Part shown: positions 1 through 10,236 of the stretch, piece by piece | Layout: every line of letters begins with the position of its first letter | How positions within the stretch are numbered: the first letter of the stretch is position 1 | Assembly: GCA_017645945.1 (NCBI GenBank) | Contig: JAGCNL010000005.1 | Location: 27,464 to 91,463, forward strand | Source: Salinivirgaceae bacterium | GTDB lineage: Bacteria > Bacteroidota > Bacteroidia > Bacteroidales > SZUA-534 | Direction of reading: 5' to 3' | DNA length: 64,000 nt | Notes under the pieces: generated by a model | Told to the model about the DNA's origin: nothing | Seen by the model: only the letters and a program-made list of their open reading frames with translations | Database searches by the model: none | Position numbers and translations under genes: made by a program

Positions 1-1
1 G

Positions 2-1492
<1,491 letters not shown>

Positions 1493-1514
1493 TATTTGAA
1501 TATCAATTGATTAC

Positions 1515-1553
1515 ATCCCCGCTCATTTGCAAAAATGGGCGGGGATTTTTTTT
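1515..1553 (+). terminator. Rho-independent terminator after the GH10-CE1 gene
   Basis: A 14-bp stem (one G-T pair) beginning ATCCCCGCTCATTT is closed by its complement after a short A-rich loop and followed by eight T. It lies 22 bp after the stop codon and separates this gene from the GH9 gene. Confidence 0.9.
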
Positions 1554-1623
1554 GAAAAGACCAGTTGCAATGGCCGATTTACGCGGATTTATTCTTACAT
1601 TGCAATCATTATTTTAAAATTAT

Positions 1624-4215
1624 ATGAAACAACTAATTACCACAATTACGACCACAGCTGCCTTTGCCACTATTATTGCGTGCTCAGGCACAAGCGGGCC
1701 ATCGCTCAAAATCAACGACCTTGAGTATTTTGAAGACCGAGGCGTCAATGTGCTGGTTTACAGCAACGATTACAACGGAATGTTCTGCGACGAGAAAGAA
1801 GCGGCGGTCGAAATCATTATGCGCGGCGTCAGGATTGCCACGGGCGGCGGCGTCAGGCTAATGAACACGCCCGAACAGTGGGACATCTACCCGAAACTCA
1901 TCGAGCGCACGGTTGACCGCGACAATCAGACCATCGAACTAGTGCTCGACTATGCCGACTACGACTTCAAGCCAACAGTGAAGGTGGCGGCCAAGGACAA
2001 GGGCGTGCTTATGTCGGTTTTTGTTGACAAGCCCGTGCCCGAAAAACTTGTGGGCAAGGCAGGAATGAACATCGAGTTTTTCCCTGCAACCTATTTTGGC
2101 AAGACGTGGCTAATGGACGGACAACCGAACATTCTGCCGCAGCATCCCGCATCGGCAACCGAAATGCATCCTAACAGCGAGAAAATCACGCAGATATACG
2201 GTCTTTCGACGTTCGACGACCGCGGGCGCGACGAATTCATTGTGCCGCTGCCTATCAGCACTGGACATCAACTTGTTATGGCGCCAGAGGACGACAATCT
2301 GCGCGTGACGTTCAAAAGCGAGGGCGAACTAATGCTCTTCGACGGACGAAACCTGTCGAACAACGGCACTTTTGTTGTGCGCACGCTGCTCGAAGGCGGC
2401 AAGACGGGCAAGGTGGCCGAATGGTATATGGAACCCGCCGCCGACCCGAACTGGACCCGCAAGCCGAACATCGGATTCTCGCAGGTGGGCTACACGCCGT
2501 GGCAGAAGAAGGTGGCCGTGGTTGAACTGGACAAAAACGACGCGGTGGCACCAAAGGCAAAAATTGTGAAAGTGGCTGCCGACGGCTCGGAAAGTGTTGT
2601 TCTTGAGCCAAAAGTTGAAGAATGGGGCGTTTACTACAACCGCTACAACTACGCTCGAATCGACTTTTCGGCACTGACCGACATCGGACTGTATTATATT
2701 GAGTATAAGGGCGAAAAGACCAACATTTTCCCTATCGCCGAATCGGTTTACGGCGACAAGTGGCAGGCGTCGCTCGACGTGTGGCTGCCTGGCCAAATGG
2801 ACCATATGGAAGTGAAAGAGGCATACCACGTCATCCACGGCCGCTCGAATATGGACGACGCGCTTCAGGCACCCGTCAACTACAGTCAGCAGGACGGATA
2901 CTCGCAAGGGCCTGTGACCAACACCAAATATAAATCGTATGAGCGGATACCGAATCTGGCAGTGGGCGGCTGGTACGACGCTGGCGATTTCGACATTCAG
3001 GGCGGAACAGTGACGGGACTGACAATGCAGTTCGCGCACCTTTGGGAACTCTTCGGGTTGAAGCACGACCAAACATATATTGACCAACGGACGCAGTTTG
3101 TGGGCCTTCACCGCCCCGACGGCGTGCCCGACGTGATTCAGCAGGTTGAGCACGGCGTGCTGAACGTGATTGCGCAGGTTGAGAACATCGGTTTTGTGGC
3201 GCAAGGAATTGTTCAGCCCACAATGTGGCAGTACGCCCACATTGGCGACGGCTCGACTCAGACCGACGGCAAACTCTACGACCCGTCGCTGAAGCCGTAC
3301 GAGGTTCGTGGCAACTATTCGGGCACCCGCGACGACAGACTGGCCTTTACTGGCAACTTCTCGCCATCGAACACAATGCCCGACATTGCTGCTTTGGCCG
3401 CTGCAGCACGCGTGCTAAAGGATTTCAATCCCGAAGTTGCCGAACGTGCATTAAAGAATGCCAAATCGCAGTGGGACAAGCATTTCGAAACTGCCGCACC
3501 CGACCATCCAGCCAACCGAAGGAGCCGCAATTGGGACTATCAGGGTGACCTTCGCATTATGCCCGCCATCGAACTTTGGCGCACCACAGGCGACAAAAAA
3601 TATCTTGACTTTTTCCGCCCAATCTTGCTCAATCAGTTGAGCCAAAAACCTGCCGGCACCGACCGCGCACTGTTTGGAAACGGTGGTACTGTTGCTCGCG
3701 CTCTCGAGGTTTACCCGTATATGGACGACGAATTCAAGGCTGCTGTGAAAGCGGCAATTCCTGCTTTTGTTGAGCAAGTGAAAACGGCAGCTGAACAGAC
3801 ACCTTACGGAGTGCCAATCACTGGCCGTGGCTGGGGCGGCACCGAAATTGCAATGAACTGGGCCTACAACAACTATCTGGTTTGGAAATACTTCCCTGAA
3901 ATGATTGACCCGGAACTTGTTCTGAACGGTATGCACTTTATGTTCGGGCGACACCCCTACTCTAATGTATCGTTCGTAACCGGACAGGGCGTCAACCACA
4001 AGAAAGTGGCCTATGGCAGCCACCGCGCGTTCTACAATGCTGTGGCAGGCGGCATCGCACCCGGACTAATGATTTTCAAGCCCGATTTCTTTGAGCACAA
4101 AGACGATTATCCGTTCCTCTGGGGCGAAAACGAATGCTGCACCCGCAATATTCCTACATTCATCCGCTTTGCGCTAGGTTGTGAGGAGATTACGAAGGCA
4201 ATGAGTGGAAAGTAA
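1624..4215 (+). CDS. GH9 glycoside hydrolase (endoglucanase-type) lipoprotein
   Basis: Probable cell-surface or periplasmic beta-glucanase of 863 residues. The N-terminus has a short hydrophobic signal ending in IIACSG, a lipobox with Cys at about residue 20. An Ig-like/N-terminal beta domain (about 270-380) precedes the (alpha/alpha)6 GH9 catalytic domain, recognised by WYDAGDF (D452 and D455 are the expected catalytic-base Asp pair) and by the C-terminal WGENE segment (residues 833-837) carrying the likely acid Glu. GH9 enzymes cut beta-1,4-glucan or mixed-linkage glucan; some Bacteroidota members act on xyloglucan or glucomannan. It has its own transcription unit between two terminators, next to xylan-active genes, so it would serve the cellulose or glucan part of the same plant cell wall. 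Confidence 0.9.
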   Translation: MKQLITTITTTAAFATIIACSGTSGPSLKINDLEYFEDRGVNVLVYSNDYNGMFCDEKEAAVEIIMRGVRIATGGGVRLMNTPEQWDIYPKLIERTVDRDNQTIELVLDYADYDFKPTVKVAAKDKGVLMSVFVDKPVPEKLVGKAGMNIEFFPATYFGKTWLMDGQPNILPQHPASATEMHPNSEKITQIYGLSTFDDRGRDEFIVPLPISTGHQLVMAPEDDNLRVTFKSEGELMLFDGRNLSNNGTFVVRTLLEGGKTGKVAEWYMEPAADPNWTRKPNIGFSQVGYTPWQKKVAVVELDKNDAVAPKAKIVKVAADGSESVVLEPKVEEWGVYYNRYNYARIDFSALTDIGLYYIEYKGEKTNIFPIAESVYGDKWQASLDVWLPGQMDHMEVKEAYHVIHGRSNMDDALQAPVNYSQQDGYSQGPVTNTKYKSYERIPNLAVGGWYDAGDFDIQGGTVTGLTMQFAHLWELFGLKHDQTYIDQRTQFVGLHRPDGVPDVIQQVEHGVLNVIAQVENIGFVAQGIVQPTMWQYAHIGDGSTQTDGKLYDPSLKPYEVRGNYSGTRDDRLAFTGNFSPSNTMPDIAALAAAARVLKDFNPEVAERALKNAKSQWDKHFETAAPDHPANRRSRNWDYQGDLRIMPAIELWRTTGDKKYLDFFRPILLNQLSQKPAGTDRALFGNGGTVARALEVYPYMDDEFKAAVKAAIPAFVEQVKTAAEQTPYGVPITGRGWGGTEIAMNWAYNNYLVWKYFPEMIDPELVLNGMHFMFGRHPYSNVSFVTGQGVNHKKVAYGSHRAFYNAVAGGIAPGLMIFKPDFFEHKDDYPFLWGENECCTRNIPTFIRFALGCEEITKAMSGK

Positions 4216-4237
4216 AGAAAATAACTTCACCATATTA

Positions 4238-4275
4238 AAGGCCTCATTCGGTTTTTCGAGTGGGGCTTTTTTATT
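4238..4275 (+). terminator. Rho-independent terminator after the GH9 gene
   Basis: GCCTCATTCG and CGAGTGGGGC pair as a 10-bp stem (two G-T pairs) around a TTTTT-type loop, then a T-run. It separates the GH9 gene from the convergent ATPase gene. Confidence 0.85.
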
Positions 4276-4286
4276 TAAGTTGAATA

Positions 4287-5459
4287 TCAATAATTCAGTC
4301 CGAATGCCCATAGCGGGACAATGTTAGCCGAACCATATTCTATATCGTCTTTCACCACAAAACCGCTATCAACATTGGCCAGTTGTTTACGCCCCTTGTT
4401 TTTGCCTCCGACCTCAAACGTATGGTTATCAATTTCAAAATCAGAAACATCCGACGAAAGCACCTTATGATTTACGCGCATTTGATTGAAGAAAAAAGTC
4501 TCTCTTATATTACCAATATTTGTTGCCTCGCCGCCCAAAACATATGCAAGATTGGTGTTGTCGAGATAGATTTTCTCAACCTTGCCCAACCCAATGATTC
4601 CCCCTGATGAATTGCGCAACTGCCCCAGCATACCGGCTCGTTCCATATAATAGAAATAGTCGCCTATATCGTTGCGGCTGACACTAATCATTTTCGCAAT
4701 TTTGTCCATCACTGGCTTAAACGGTGCGCTTTCAGCAACTATTCCAAGCAATTTTTTCAGTTTCTGCCCGGTTGAAGCGTTCATTCGCGCAAACTGCGGA
4801 ATATCCACCTCCATTGTGAAGTTAATTACCTGATTCAGTTCCACTTCGAAGCGGCTATCGGACGAAAACGGATAGTAGCCTTTTTGCAGATAATGGCGGA
4901 AAAGCGGCAACGGGTGCTGAACATCGGCAACTGCGGCCTTGTTGCTTAAAATGTCGTCAAGGCTGTACACCGGCACAATTATCTTGTGAAACATTGCAAG
5001 GTACTCGCGGAACGATAGTCCTTGCATATAATACATTGGCGCTCTGCGACTTAAATCGGCCTCACCCTTGTTGATATCAAGAATTGACGAACCCGTGAAT
5101 GCTATTTTAAGGTCGGGGTGGGTGTCGTAAATCTGCTTAAGTTCTCGCGACCAGTTTGCGTATTTGTGAACCTCGTCGATAAACAAATGCCGTCCTCCCT
5201 CCTTGCTAAATTCGTCGGCAACCTCAACCAGCGAATGATTTGCAAAATATGTGCTGTCGGCCGATATGTACAGAATCTTCTCCTTGTCAATATTCCGCTT
5301 AATGTATTGCAGAAACAGAATGGTTTTTCCAACACCGCGCGGACCAACCAAACCAAACATACGGTCACCCCAATTAATGCGGTCGTACATATACCGTTGA
5401 AAATCAGTGGGAATATTTGCCAACTGATTTTGCATATAAGCAACAATGTTCGTATCCAT
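4287..5459 (-). CDS. AAA_14/DUF4143-family ATPase
   Basis: Cytoplasmic P-loop ATPase of 390 residues. Walker A is GPRGVGKT (39-46), Walker B is HLFIDEVHKY near residue 95, and AFTGSS is the sensor-like strand; the C-terminal half matches the DUF4143 type (winged-helix plus nuclease-like fold). Such genes are common, mobile and often multicopy in Bacteroidota; their function is unknown. The start is taken at MDTNIVAY, not the in-frame Met 27 codons upstream, because the extension translates a palindromic repeat array and crosses the likely promoter. It is a single-gene unit, convergent with GH9 and divergent from the carboxylesterase. Its position inside a glycan-degradation locus suggests insertion rather than a role in fibre breakdown. 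Confidence 0.85.
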   Translation of the reverse strand: MDTNIVAYMQNQLANIPTDFQRYMYDRINWGDRMFGLVGPRGVGKTILFLQYIKRNIDKEKILYISADSTYFANHSLVEVADEFSKEGGRHLFIDEVHKYANWSRELKQIYDTHPDLKIAFTGSSILDINKGEADLSRRAPMYYMQGLSFREYLAMFHKIIVPVYSLDDILSNKAAVADVQHPLPLFRHYLQKGYYPFSSDSRFEVELNQVINFTMEVDIPQFARMNASTGQKLKKLLGIVAESAPFKPVMDKIAKMISVSRNDIGDYFYYMERAGMLGQLRNSSGGIIGLGKVEKIYLDNTNLAYVLGGEATNIGNIRETFFFNQMRVNHKVLSSDVSDFEIDNHTFEVGGKNKGRKQLANVDSGFVVKDDIEYGSANIVPLWAFGLNY

Positions 5460-5475
5460 ATTATCTGTTTTTGTG

Positions 5476-5483
5476 CAAAGATA
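5476..5483 (-). promoter_or_regulatory. -7 box of the DUF4143 ATPase gene
   Basis: TATCTTTG on the minus strand matches the Bacteroidota -7 consensus TAnnTTTG and lies 17 bp upstream of the chosen start. The palindromic repeats begin immediately upstream, over the -33 region. Confidence 0.6.
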
Positions 5484-5490
5484 AACAAAA

Positions 5491-5586
5491 TGCACTACAA
5501 AAGTGCAATTTTCACTAAATTTTGCACCCACAAGGTGCAATTTTAATCAGATTCTGCACCTACGAGGCGCAAAACCAAATTTCTCA
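5491..5586. repeat. Three tandem 32-bp repeats, each with a small palindrome
   Basis: Units begin at 5491, 5523 and 5555, exactly 32 bp apart. Each starts TGCAC and contains an inverted repeat: TGCACT/AGTGCA, TTGCACC/GGTGCAA and TGCACC/GGCGCA (the last with one mismatch), followed by an A/T-rich spacer. The array sits directly upstream of the -7 box of the DUF4143 gene and within the 5' region of the divergent carboxylesterase gene, as a multi-site operator would. Confidence 0.75.
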
Positions 5587-5667
5587 CACCGATTCTTCTC
5601 TAAAAAACGCTTCCCTCTTTCCCCTTTTTTCCCTACTTTTCGGAATCTATTTGAAACAATATCTGAA

Positions 5668-7224
5668 ATGAAAAAACACCATTTACTATTTGTGTGTGCC
5701 GCATTGACTTTGGGAGCCTGCAGCACACAACAGCCAGGCGTTGTCACCGTTACGGGCGGCAAGATTCAAGGCATTGTAACCGACAGTATGACCATCTTCA
5801 AAGGCATTCCGTTTGCCGCGCCGCCAGTGGGCGATTTGAGGTGGAAAGCACCGCAGCCCGTTGTGCCGTGGGACAGCATCCGACAGACAACGCAATACGC
5901 CGCCATACCAATGCAGGGCGGACAGTCGCCTTATGGCGTGAGTGAGGATTGTCTTTATTTAAATGTTTGGACGCCTGCCAAATCGGCAACCGATAAACTG
6001 CCTGTTTTAGTGTGGATTTACGGTGGCGGATTCTCGTTCGGCTCAACATCGGAACCAACCTACGACGGCGCCGACCTTGCAAGCAAAGGCGTGGTGTTTG
6101 TCAGCATAGCCTACCGCGTGGGGCAAATAGGATTCTTCTCGCACCCCGAACTTTCGGCTGAAGACCCGAACAACGTGTCGGGCAACTACGGTCTGCTCGA
6201 CCAGATTGCAGGCCTGAAATGGATTCAGGACAATATTGCGGCTTTTGGCGGCGACCCCACAAAGGTTACAATCTTTGGAGAGTCGGCTGGCGGAATATCG
6301 GTTAGTATGCTGTGCGCATCGCCTTTGGCAAAAGGGCTGTTCAGCGGCGCCATCTCTCAAAGTGGCGGCTCGTTCGGTCCTACCCGTCCGACAACCTATC
6401 CTGGTGAGAATATGAAAACTCTGGCTCAAGCCAACGATGACTGTCTGAAGATTGCCGAACAGCTTGGCGCGAAATCGATTGCCGACCTGCGTGCCATCGA
6501 CGCCAAAGAGTTTCTTAAATTCGGAATGAACGGCGGCGGCGCGTGGCCGATTGTTGACGGATATGTGATTCCGGGCGACCAGTTCGAACTCTACGAGCAA
6601 GGCCGATACAACGACGTGCCAGTGCTCATCGGCTACAACAGCGACGAGGGCGCAAGCTTCTCGTTTGGCGGAAACACGTCCGAAACGCACGTACCAAACG
6701 TTAAACAGCGCTATGGCAAGTTTGCCGACGCTCTGCTCGAGGCTTACCCGCTCACCGACGGCAAGGTTATGAAAACCGCACGCGACCTTATGCGCGACGC
6801 CGCTTTCGGCTGGCAGACCTGGTCGTGGGCACGGCTGCAGTCAAGAACTGGAAAATCTGCTGTTTATCTCTACTATTTCGACCAGCACCCTAATAATCCG
6901 AACCCCGACGCGGGCTCACCACACGGACAGGACGTGGGCTTTGTGTTCCAGCACTTGGACGGCAACAACTCGTCAAAATCTGACGCTGCGCTGTCGAAGG
7001 CTATGGGCGAATACTGGACCAACTTTGCCAAATACGGCACACCAAACGCACCAGGGTCTGATTTGGCCGTTTGGCCCGAATTCACCGAAAGCAACCCGAA
7101 GGCAATGTATCTGACCGGGCCAAAGCCTTTTGTGGGACCGGTTCCGTCGGAAAACGCGCTCAAAGTGCTCGACCAGTATTTCACCTGGCGCCGCACCGAC
7201 GAAGGTAAAGAATGGGCTAAATAA
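5668..7224 (+). CDS. Type-B carboxylesterase lipoprotein
   Basis: Secreted alpha/beta-hydrolase of the carboxylesterase type-B (COesterase) family, 518 residues from the start at MKKHHLL. The longer reading frame upstream would translate the repeat array and is rejected. The signal peptide ends in LGACST, a lipobox. Hallmarks are the oxyanion-hole strand YGGGFSFGS, the elbow GESAGG (nucleophile S206), and a catalytic His in PHGQD. In this context (GH10-CE1, double CE1, GH8) it probably removes acetyl or hydroxycinnamoyl esters from xylan or its oligomers, but the family is broad. Only 34 bp separate it from the double esterase gene downstream, so the two are probably co-transcribed. Confidence 0.88.
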   Translation: MKKHHLLFVCAALTLGACSTQQPGVVTVTGGKIQGIVTDSMTIFKGIPFAAPPVGDLRWKAPQPVVPWDSIRQTTQYAAIPMQGGQSPYGVSEDCLYLNVWTPAKSATDKLPVLVWIYGGGFSFGSTSEPTYDGADLASKGVVFVSIAYRVGQIGFFSHPELSAEDPNNVSGNYGLLDQIAGLKWIQDNIAAFGGDPTKVTIFGESAGGISVSMLCASPLAKGLFSGAISQSGGSFGPTRPTTYPGENMKTLAQANDDCLKIAEQLGAKSIADLRAIDAKEFLKFGMNGGGAWPIVDGYVIPGDQFELYEQGRYNDVPVLIGYNSDEGASFSFGGNTSETHVPNVKQRYGKFADALLEAYPLTDGKVMKTARDLMRDAAFGWQTWSWARLQSRTGKSAVYLYYFDQHPNNPNPDAGSPHGQDVGFVFQHLDGNNSSKSDAALSKAMGEYWTNFAKYGTPNAPGSDLAVWPEFTESNPKAMYLTGPKPFVGPVPSENALKVLDQYFTWRRTDEGKEWAK

Positions 7225-7258
7225 TTTTTTCGATATAAACCACTAAAATTCAATTTTT

Positions 7259-9505
7259 ATGAACGTGATTTTTAAAAAATCGGCAATGCTGGCTGCGATA
7301 TGCGCAATGGCATTGCAAATTTCGGCGCAGCCTGGCACACCGCAGGTACAATCGCCAGTTGTCAACAAAGACAACACCGTGACATTCAATTACAGAAACA
7401 ACACCGCGCAGAAAGTGGAAGTTGATGTTCAGTTTGCTGGCCGCCACGAGATGAAGAAGGACGACAAGGGCGTCTGGACAATCACCCTCGGCCCCACCAC
7501 ACCCGACATTTACCCCTACTGCTTCATTGTTGACGGTATGCAGGTTATGGACCCGCAGAACGCTGAATGGTTCCCCAACGAGGGCTTCAAAAACAGCCTT
7601 CTGGATATGCGCGGCGACTTCAACCTGCCCCACGCGCTCAAAAACGTTCCTCACGGCAGCGTTGAGTATGTAACTTACTGGTCCGACGCAGCCAGAACTT
7701 ACTGCAAAGCAATCGTTTATGTTCCGCCCACCTACTACAACGGCAAGAACGCCAGTTACCCTGTAATGTACCTTATCAGCGGCACAACCGACACCGAAGA
7801 GGTGTATTTCAAGGTGGGCAAGATGAATCTGATTCTCGACAACCTCATTGCGGCAGGCAAGGCCAAAGAGATGATTATTGTTCTGCCCTACGGCAACCCC
7901 AATCGCATTGCTGGCGAGGGCGACACTCCCGCTATGCAGTTCGATATGTTTGGCAAGGATTTTCTCGACTACCTTATGCCGTTTGTCGAGAAGAACTACC
8001 GCACAATCAACGATGCCGCTCACCGCGCCATTGGCGGATTCTCGCGCGGCGGCAACCAGGCTTTGAGCATTGGCTTGAACAACTTGGACAAATTCTCGCA
8101 CCTCTGCTCTTACAGTTCGTTCACACAATTGCGCCCTGGCCAGTTGGACGATGCCAAATCGCTGAACGCCAAGATAAAACTCTTCTGGCTCGGTGTTGGC
8201 AGCGACGACTTCCTCTACGGCAACGCCCGCGATTTTATGGTTGAACTCGACAAGCACAACATTAAGAATATGAAGATTATAACCTCCGACAAGCACGGCC
8301 ACACCTGGATGAACGCGCGTTTCTTCCTCGAGGAATCGCTTCCGCGACTGTTCCAAGCCAATCCCTACAAGGGCGCCAATATGAAGGTTACTCTTCCCGA
8401 AGCCAAACAAGACCAGCAGTTTACACCAGGCGTAATGGCCCGTCTGTTCCCGAAACCTGTTGTTTCGCCCGAATACTACAAAGACGGCAGCGTAACATTC
8501 CGAATCAAGGCCGAAAACGCCAAAGAGGTTAAACTCGACCTCAACCAACTGTTTGGCGGACAGAAAACTATGACCAAAGATGCCGATGGCGTTTGGAGCA
8601 TTACCATTGCAACCGACCGTCCCGACATTTATCCATACAACTTTATTGTTGACGGCACCGCCATCTGCGACCCGAACAATATGGACATCTTCCCCAACGA
8701 GGGCTTCAAAGGCAGCCTTGTCGATATTCGCGGCAAAGAGCCTGGAATGCAGGATATTCAGAAAGTTCCGCACGGCACTGTGGCATATCGCTTCTACCAC
8801 TCCAACACTCTCGGTATCGACCGCCCAATGTGCGTTTACACACCCGAAGGCTACAAGCCCGATGGCAGCGAGAAACTTCCCGTGCTTTACCTAATCCACG
8901 GAATGACTGACACTTACGAAACTTGGTTCAAAGTGGGCCACGCCAACACAATCCTCGACAACCTGATTGCACAAGGTCTGGCCAAACGTATGATTGTGGT
9001 GATGCCGTACGCAAACCCCTATCCCGAAATGATTCTGCAAGGCAAGGCCGAGCGTTACGACGCAATGGACACCAAACGCATTGTTGACGAAATCACCAAA
9101 GAGGTTGTGCCTTATATCGAGAAGAATTACAATGTTTTGGCTGACGCCGACAACCGCGCAATTGCAGGCTTCTCGCTCGGCGGCCGTCAGACTTTGGCAA
9201 CAGGCCTCGGCAACCCCGATATGTTCCACTATGTGGCCGCTTTTGCTCCAGCAATCTTCGGCAACGAGTACGAGACCAACTTCCAGAACGGCACCTACGC
9301 CCCCATTGCCGACCTTAAGAGCAAACTGAAATTCATGTTCTTGGGCACTGGTACAGAAGACTTCCTGATTCAGGCTTCGCGCGGTCTCGACAAATACCTG
9401 ACCGACAATGGTTTGAAACACACATTCTTCAACCCTGGCGGCGGCCACACTTGGATGAACTGCCGCGACTATCTGGAGCAAACAGCGAAGGAACTGTTTA
9501 AGTAG
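7259..9505 (+). CDS. Tandem CBM48-CE1 double esterase
   Basis: Secreted 748-residue protein made of two copies of a beta-sandwich (CBM48/E-set) plus CE1 esterase module. The signal peptide ends in ISAQ (about residue 22). Module 1 spans about 25-375 with elbow GFSRGG (S262), Asp in GSDDFL and His in HGHTWMN (H348). Module 2 spans about 395-748 with GFSLGG (S639), Asp in GTEDFL and His in GGHTWMN (H730). Both triads look complete. Each module begins with a TFNYR/TFRIK-type strand and a PDIYPYxFIVDG segment, showing internal duplication. It probably hydrolyses feruloyl or acetyl esters on arabinoxylan. It follows the carboxylesterase gene closely and ends at a strong terminator. Confidence 0.9.
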   Translation: MNVIFKKSAMLAAICAMALQISAQPGTPQVQSPVVNKDNTVTFNYRNNTAQKVEVDVQFAGRHEMKKDDKGVWTITLGPTTPDIYPYCFIVDGMQVMDPQNAEWFPNEGFKNSLLDMRGDFNLPHALKNVPHGSVEYVTYWSDAARTYCKAIVYVPPTYYNGKNASYPVMYLISGTTDTEEVYFKVGKMNLILDNLIAAGKAKEMIIVLPYGNPNRIAGEGDTPAMQFDMFGKDFLDYLMPFVEKNYRTINDAAHRAIGGFSRGGNQALSIGLNNLDKFSHLCSYSSFTQLRPGQLDDAKSLNAKIKLFWLGVGSDDFLYGNARDFMVELDKHNIKNMKIITSDKHGHTWMNARFFLEESLPRLFQANPYKGANMKVTLPEAKQDQQFTPGVMARLFPKPVVSPEYYKDGSVTFRIKAENAKEVKLDLNQLFGGQKTMTKDADGVWSITIATDRPDIYPYNFIVDGTAICDPNNMDIFPNEGFKGSLVDIRGKEPGMQDIQKVPHGTVAYRFYHSNTLGIDRPMCVYTPEGYKPDGSEKLPVLYLIHGMTDTYETWFKVGHANTILDNLIAQGLAKRMIVVMPYANPYPEMILQGKAERYDAMDTKRIVDEITKEVVPYIEKNYNVLADADNRAIAGFSLGGRQTLATGLGNPDMFHYVAAFAPAIFGNEYETNFQNGTYAPIADLKSKLKFMFLGTGTEDFLIQASRGLDKYLTDNGLKHTFFNPGGGHTWMNCRDYLEQTAKELFK

Positions 9506-9530
9506 TTGAAGGATTGACTAATTAAGGATA

Positions 9531-9567
9531 TAAAAAAGCCTTCGGCAATGCGCCGAGGGCTTTTTTA
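9531..9567 (+). terminator. Rho-independent terminator after the double CE1 gene
   Basis: AAAAAAGCC-TTCGGC pairs with GCCGA-GGGCTTTTTT around a 4-6 nt loop; A-runs on one side and T-runs on the other make it potentially bidirectional. Confidence 0.88.
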
Positions 9568-9606
9568 TTAAAACAACGACACCATTCATTTTGCTCACAT
9601 ATTTGA

Positions 9607-9614
9607 TAATTTTG
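9607..9614 (+). promoter_or_regulatory. -7 box before the YbaK-family gene
   Basis: TAATTTTG fits TAnnTTTG and lies 20 bp upstream of the start codon, just after a terminator. No clear -33 element was found at the usual spacing. Confidence 0.45.
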
Positions 9615-9634
9615 CTTTCGAAAATTATTTGAAA

Positions 9635-10105
9635 ATGAACAAGACAAACGCCGTACGGTTGCTCGACAAAGCTGGCATAAAATACTCGCTTACCGAATAC
9701 GAAGTTGATGAATCTGATTTGAGCGCAACACATGTGGCCGAACAAATGGGACAAGATATCGGTCAGGTTTTCAAAACGTTAGTGTTAAGAGGCGACAAAA
9801 ACGGACTATTTGTGTGCGTAATTCCCGGAGCAGAGGAAGTTGACTTGAAAAAGGCGGCCAAAGCATCTGGCAATAAGAGCGCAGAAATGATACATGTAAA
9901 AGAGTTACTGCCGCTTACAGGCTATATTCGGGGTGGCTGCTCTCCTATCGGCATGAAAAAAAGTTATCCAACATATCTCGATGAGCAATGTATCCTTTAC
10001 GATGAGATTTACATCAGCGCCGGGATTCGAGGAATGCAGATTAAACTGGCTCCCAACGATTTAGTAAAGATGACCAACTGCGAGATTTGCGAGTTGACGG
10101 TTTAA
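9635..10105 (+). CDS. ybaK: YbaK/EbsC-family Cys-tRNA(Pro) deacylase
   Basis: Cytoplasmic aminoacyl-tRNA editing protein of 156 residues that trans-edits Cys mischarged on tRNA(Pro). Family features are the N-terminal MNKTNAVRLLDKAGI helix, THVAEQMG, VFKTLVLRGD, the central KKAAKASGNKSAEM helix, GYIRGGCSPIGMKK, and the ISAGIRGMQI strand near the end. The ATG at 9635 is preferred over an in-frame TTG two codons upstream. It is a single gene between terminators with no functional link to the flanking glycoside hydrolases. Confidence 0.9.
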   Translation: MNKTNAVRLLDKAGIKYSLTEYEVDESDLSATHVAEQMGQDIGQVFKTLVLRGDKNGLFVCVIPGAEEVDLKKAAKASGNKSAEMIHVKELLPLTGYIRGGCSPIGMKKSYPTYLDEQCILYDEIYISAGIRGMQIKLAPNDLVKMTNCEICELTV

Positions 10106-10173
10106 TTTGCATTGCAGAGTCTTGTTTTAATCAGATTTACCATTTTGTGACGCAAGACAATCGTCACTAAAAC

Positions 10174-10211
10174 AAAAAATCCGTACTGCAGCAACGCGGT
10201 ACGGATTTTTG
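10174..10211 (+). terminator. Bidirectional terminator between ybaK and the GH8 gene
   Basis: AAAATCCGTAC and GTACGGATTTT form a perfect 11-bp stem around a 12-nt loop, flanked by A-run and T-run, between convergent genes. Confidence 0.88.
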
Positions 10212-10236
10212 TTGGTAGGTGACTAATTTTATTCTT

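Noticed and set aside
5460..5540. 27-residue N-terminal extension of the DUF4143 ATPase
   Set aside because: It translates the palindromic repeat array and crosses a good -7 box.
5491..5586. CRISPR array
   Set aside because: Three units 32 bp apart, but the whole unit is degenerate repeat with no distinct spacers, and no cas genes are present.
7250..8800. 516-codon open frame on the minus strand
   Set aside because: It lies wholly antisense to the clearly recognised double CE1 gene; its translation is Val/His/Asn-rich with no domain, as expected for a shadow frame.
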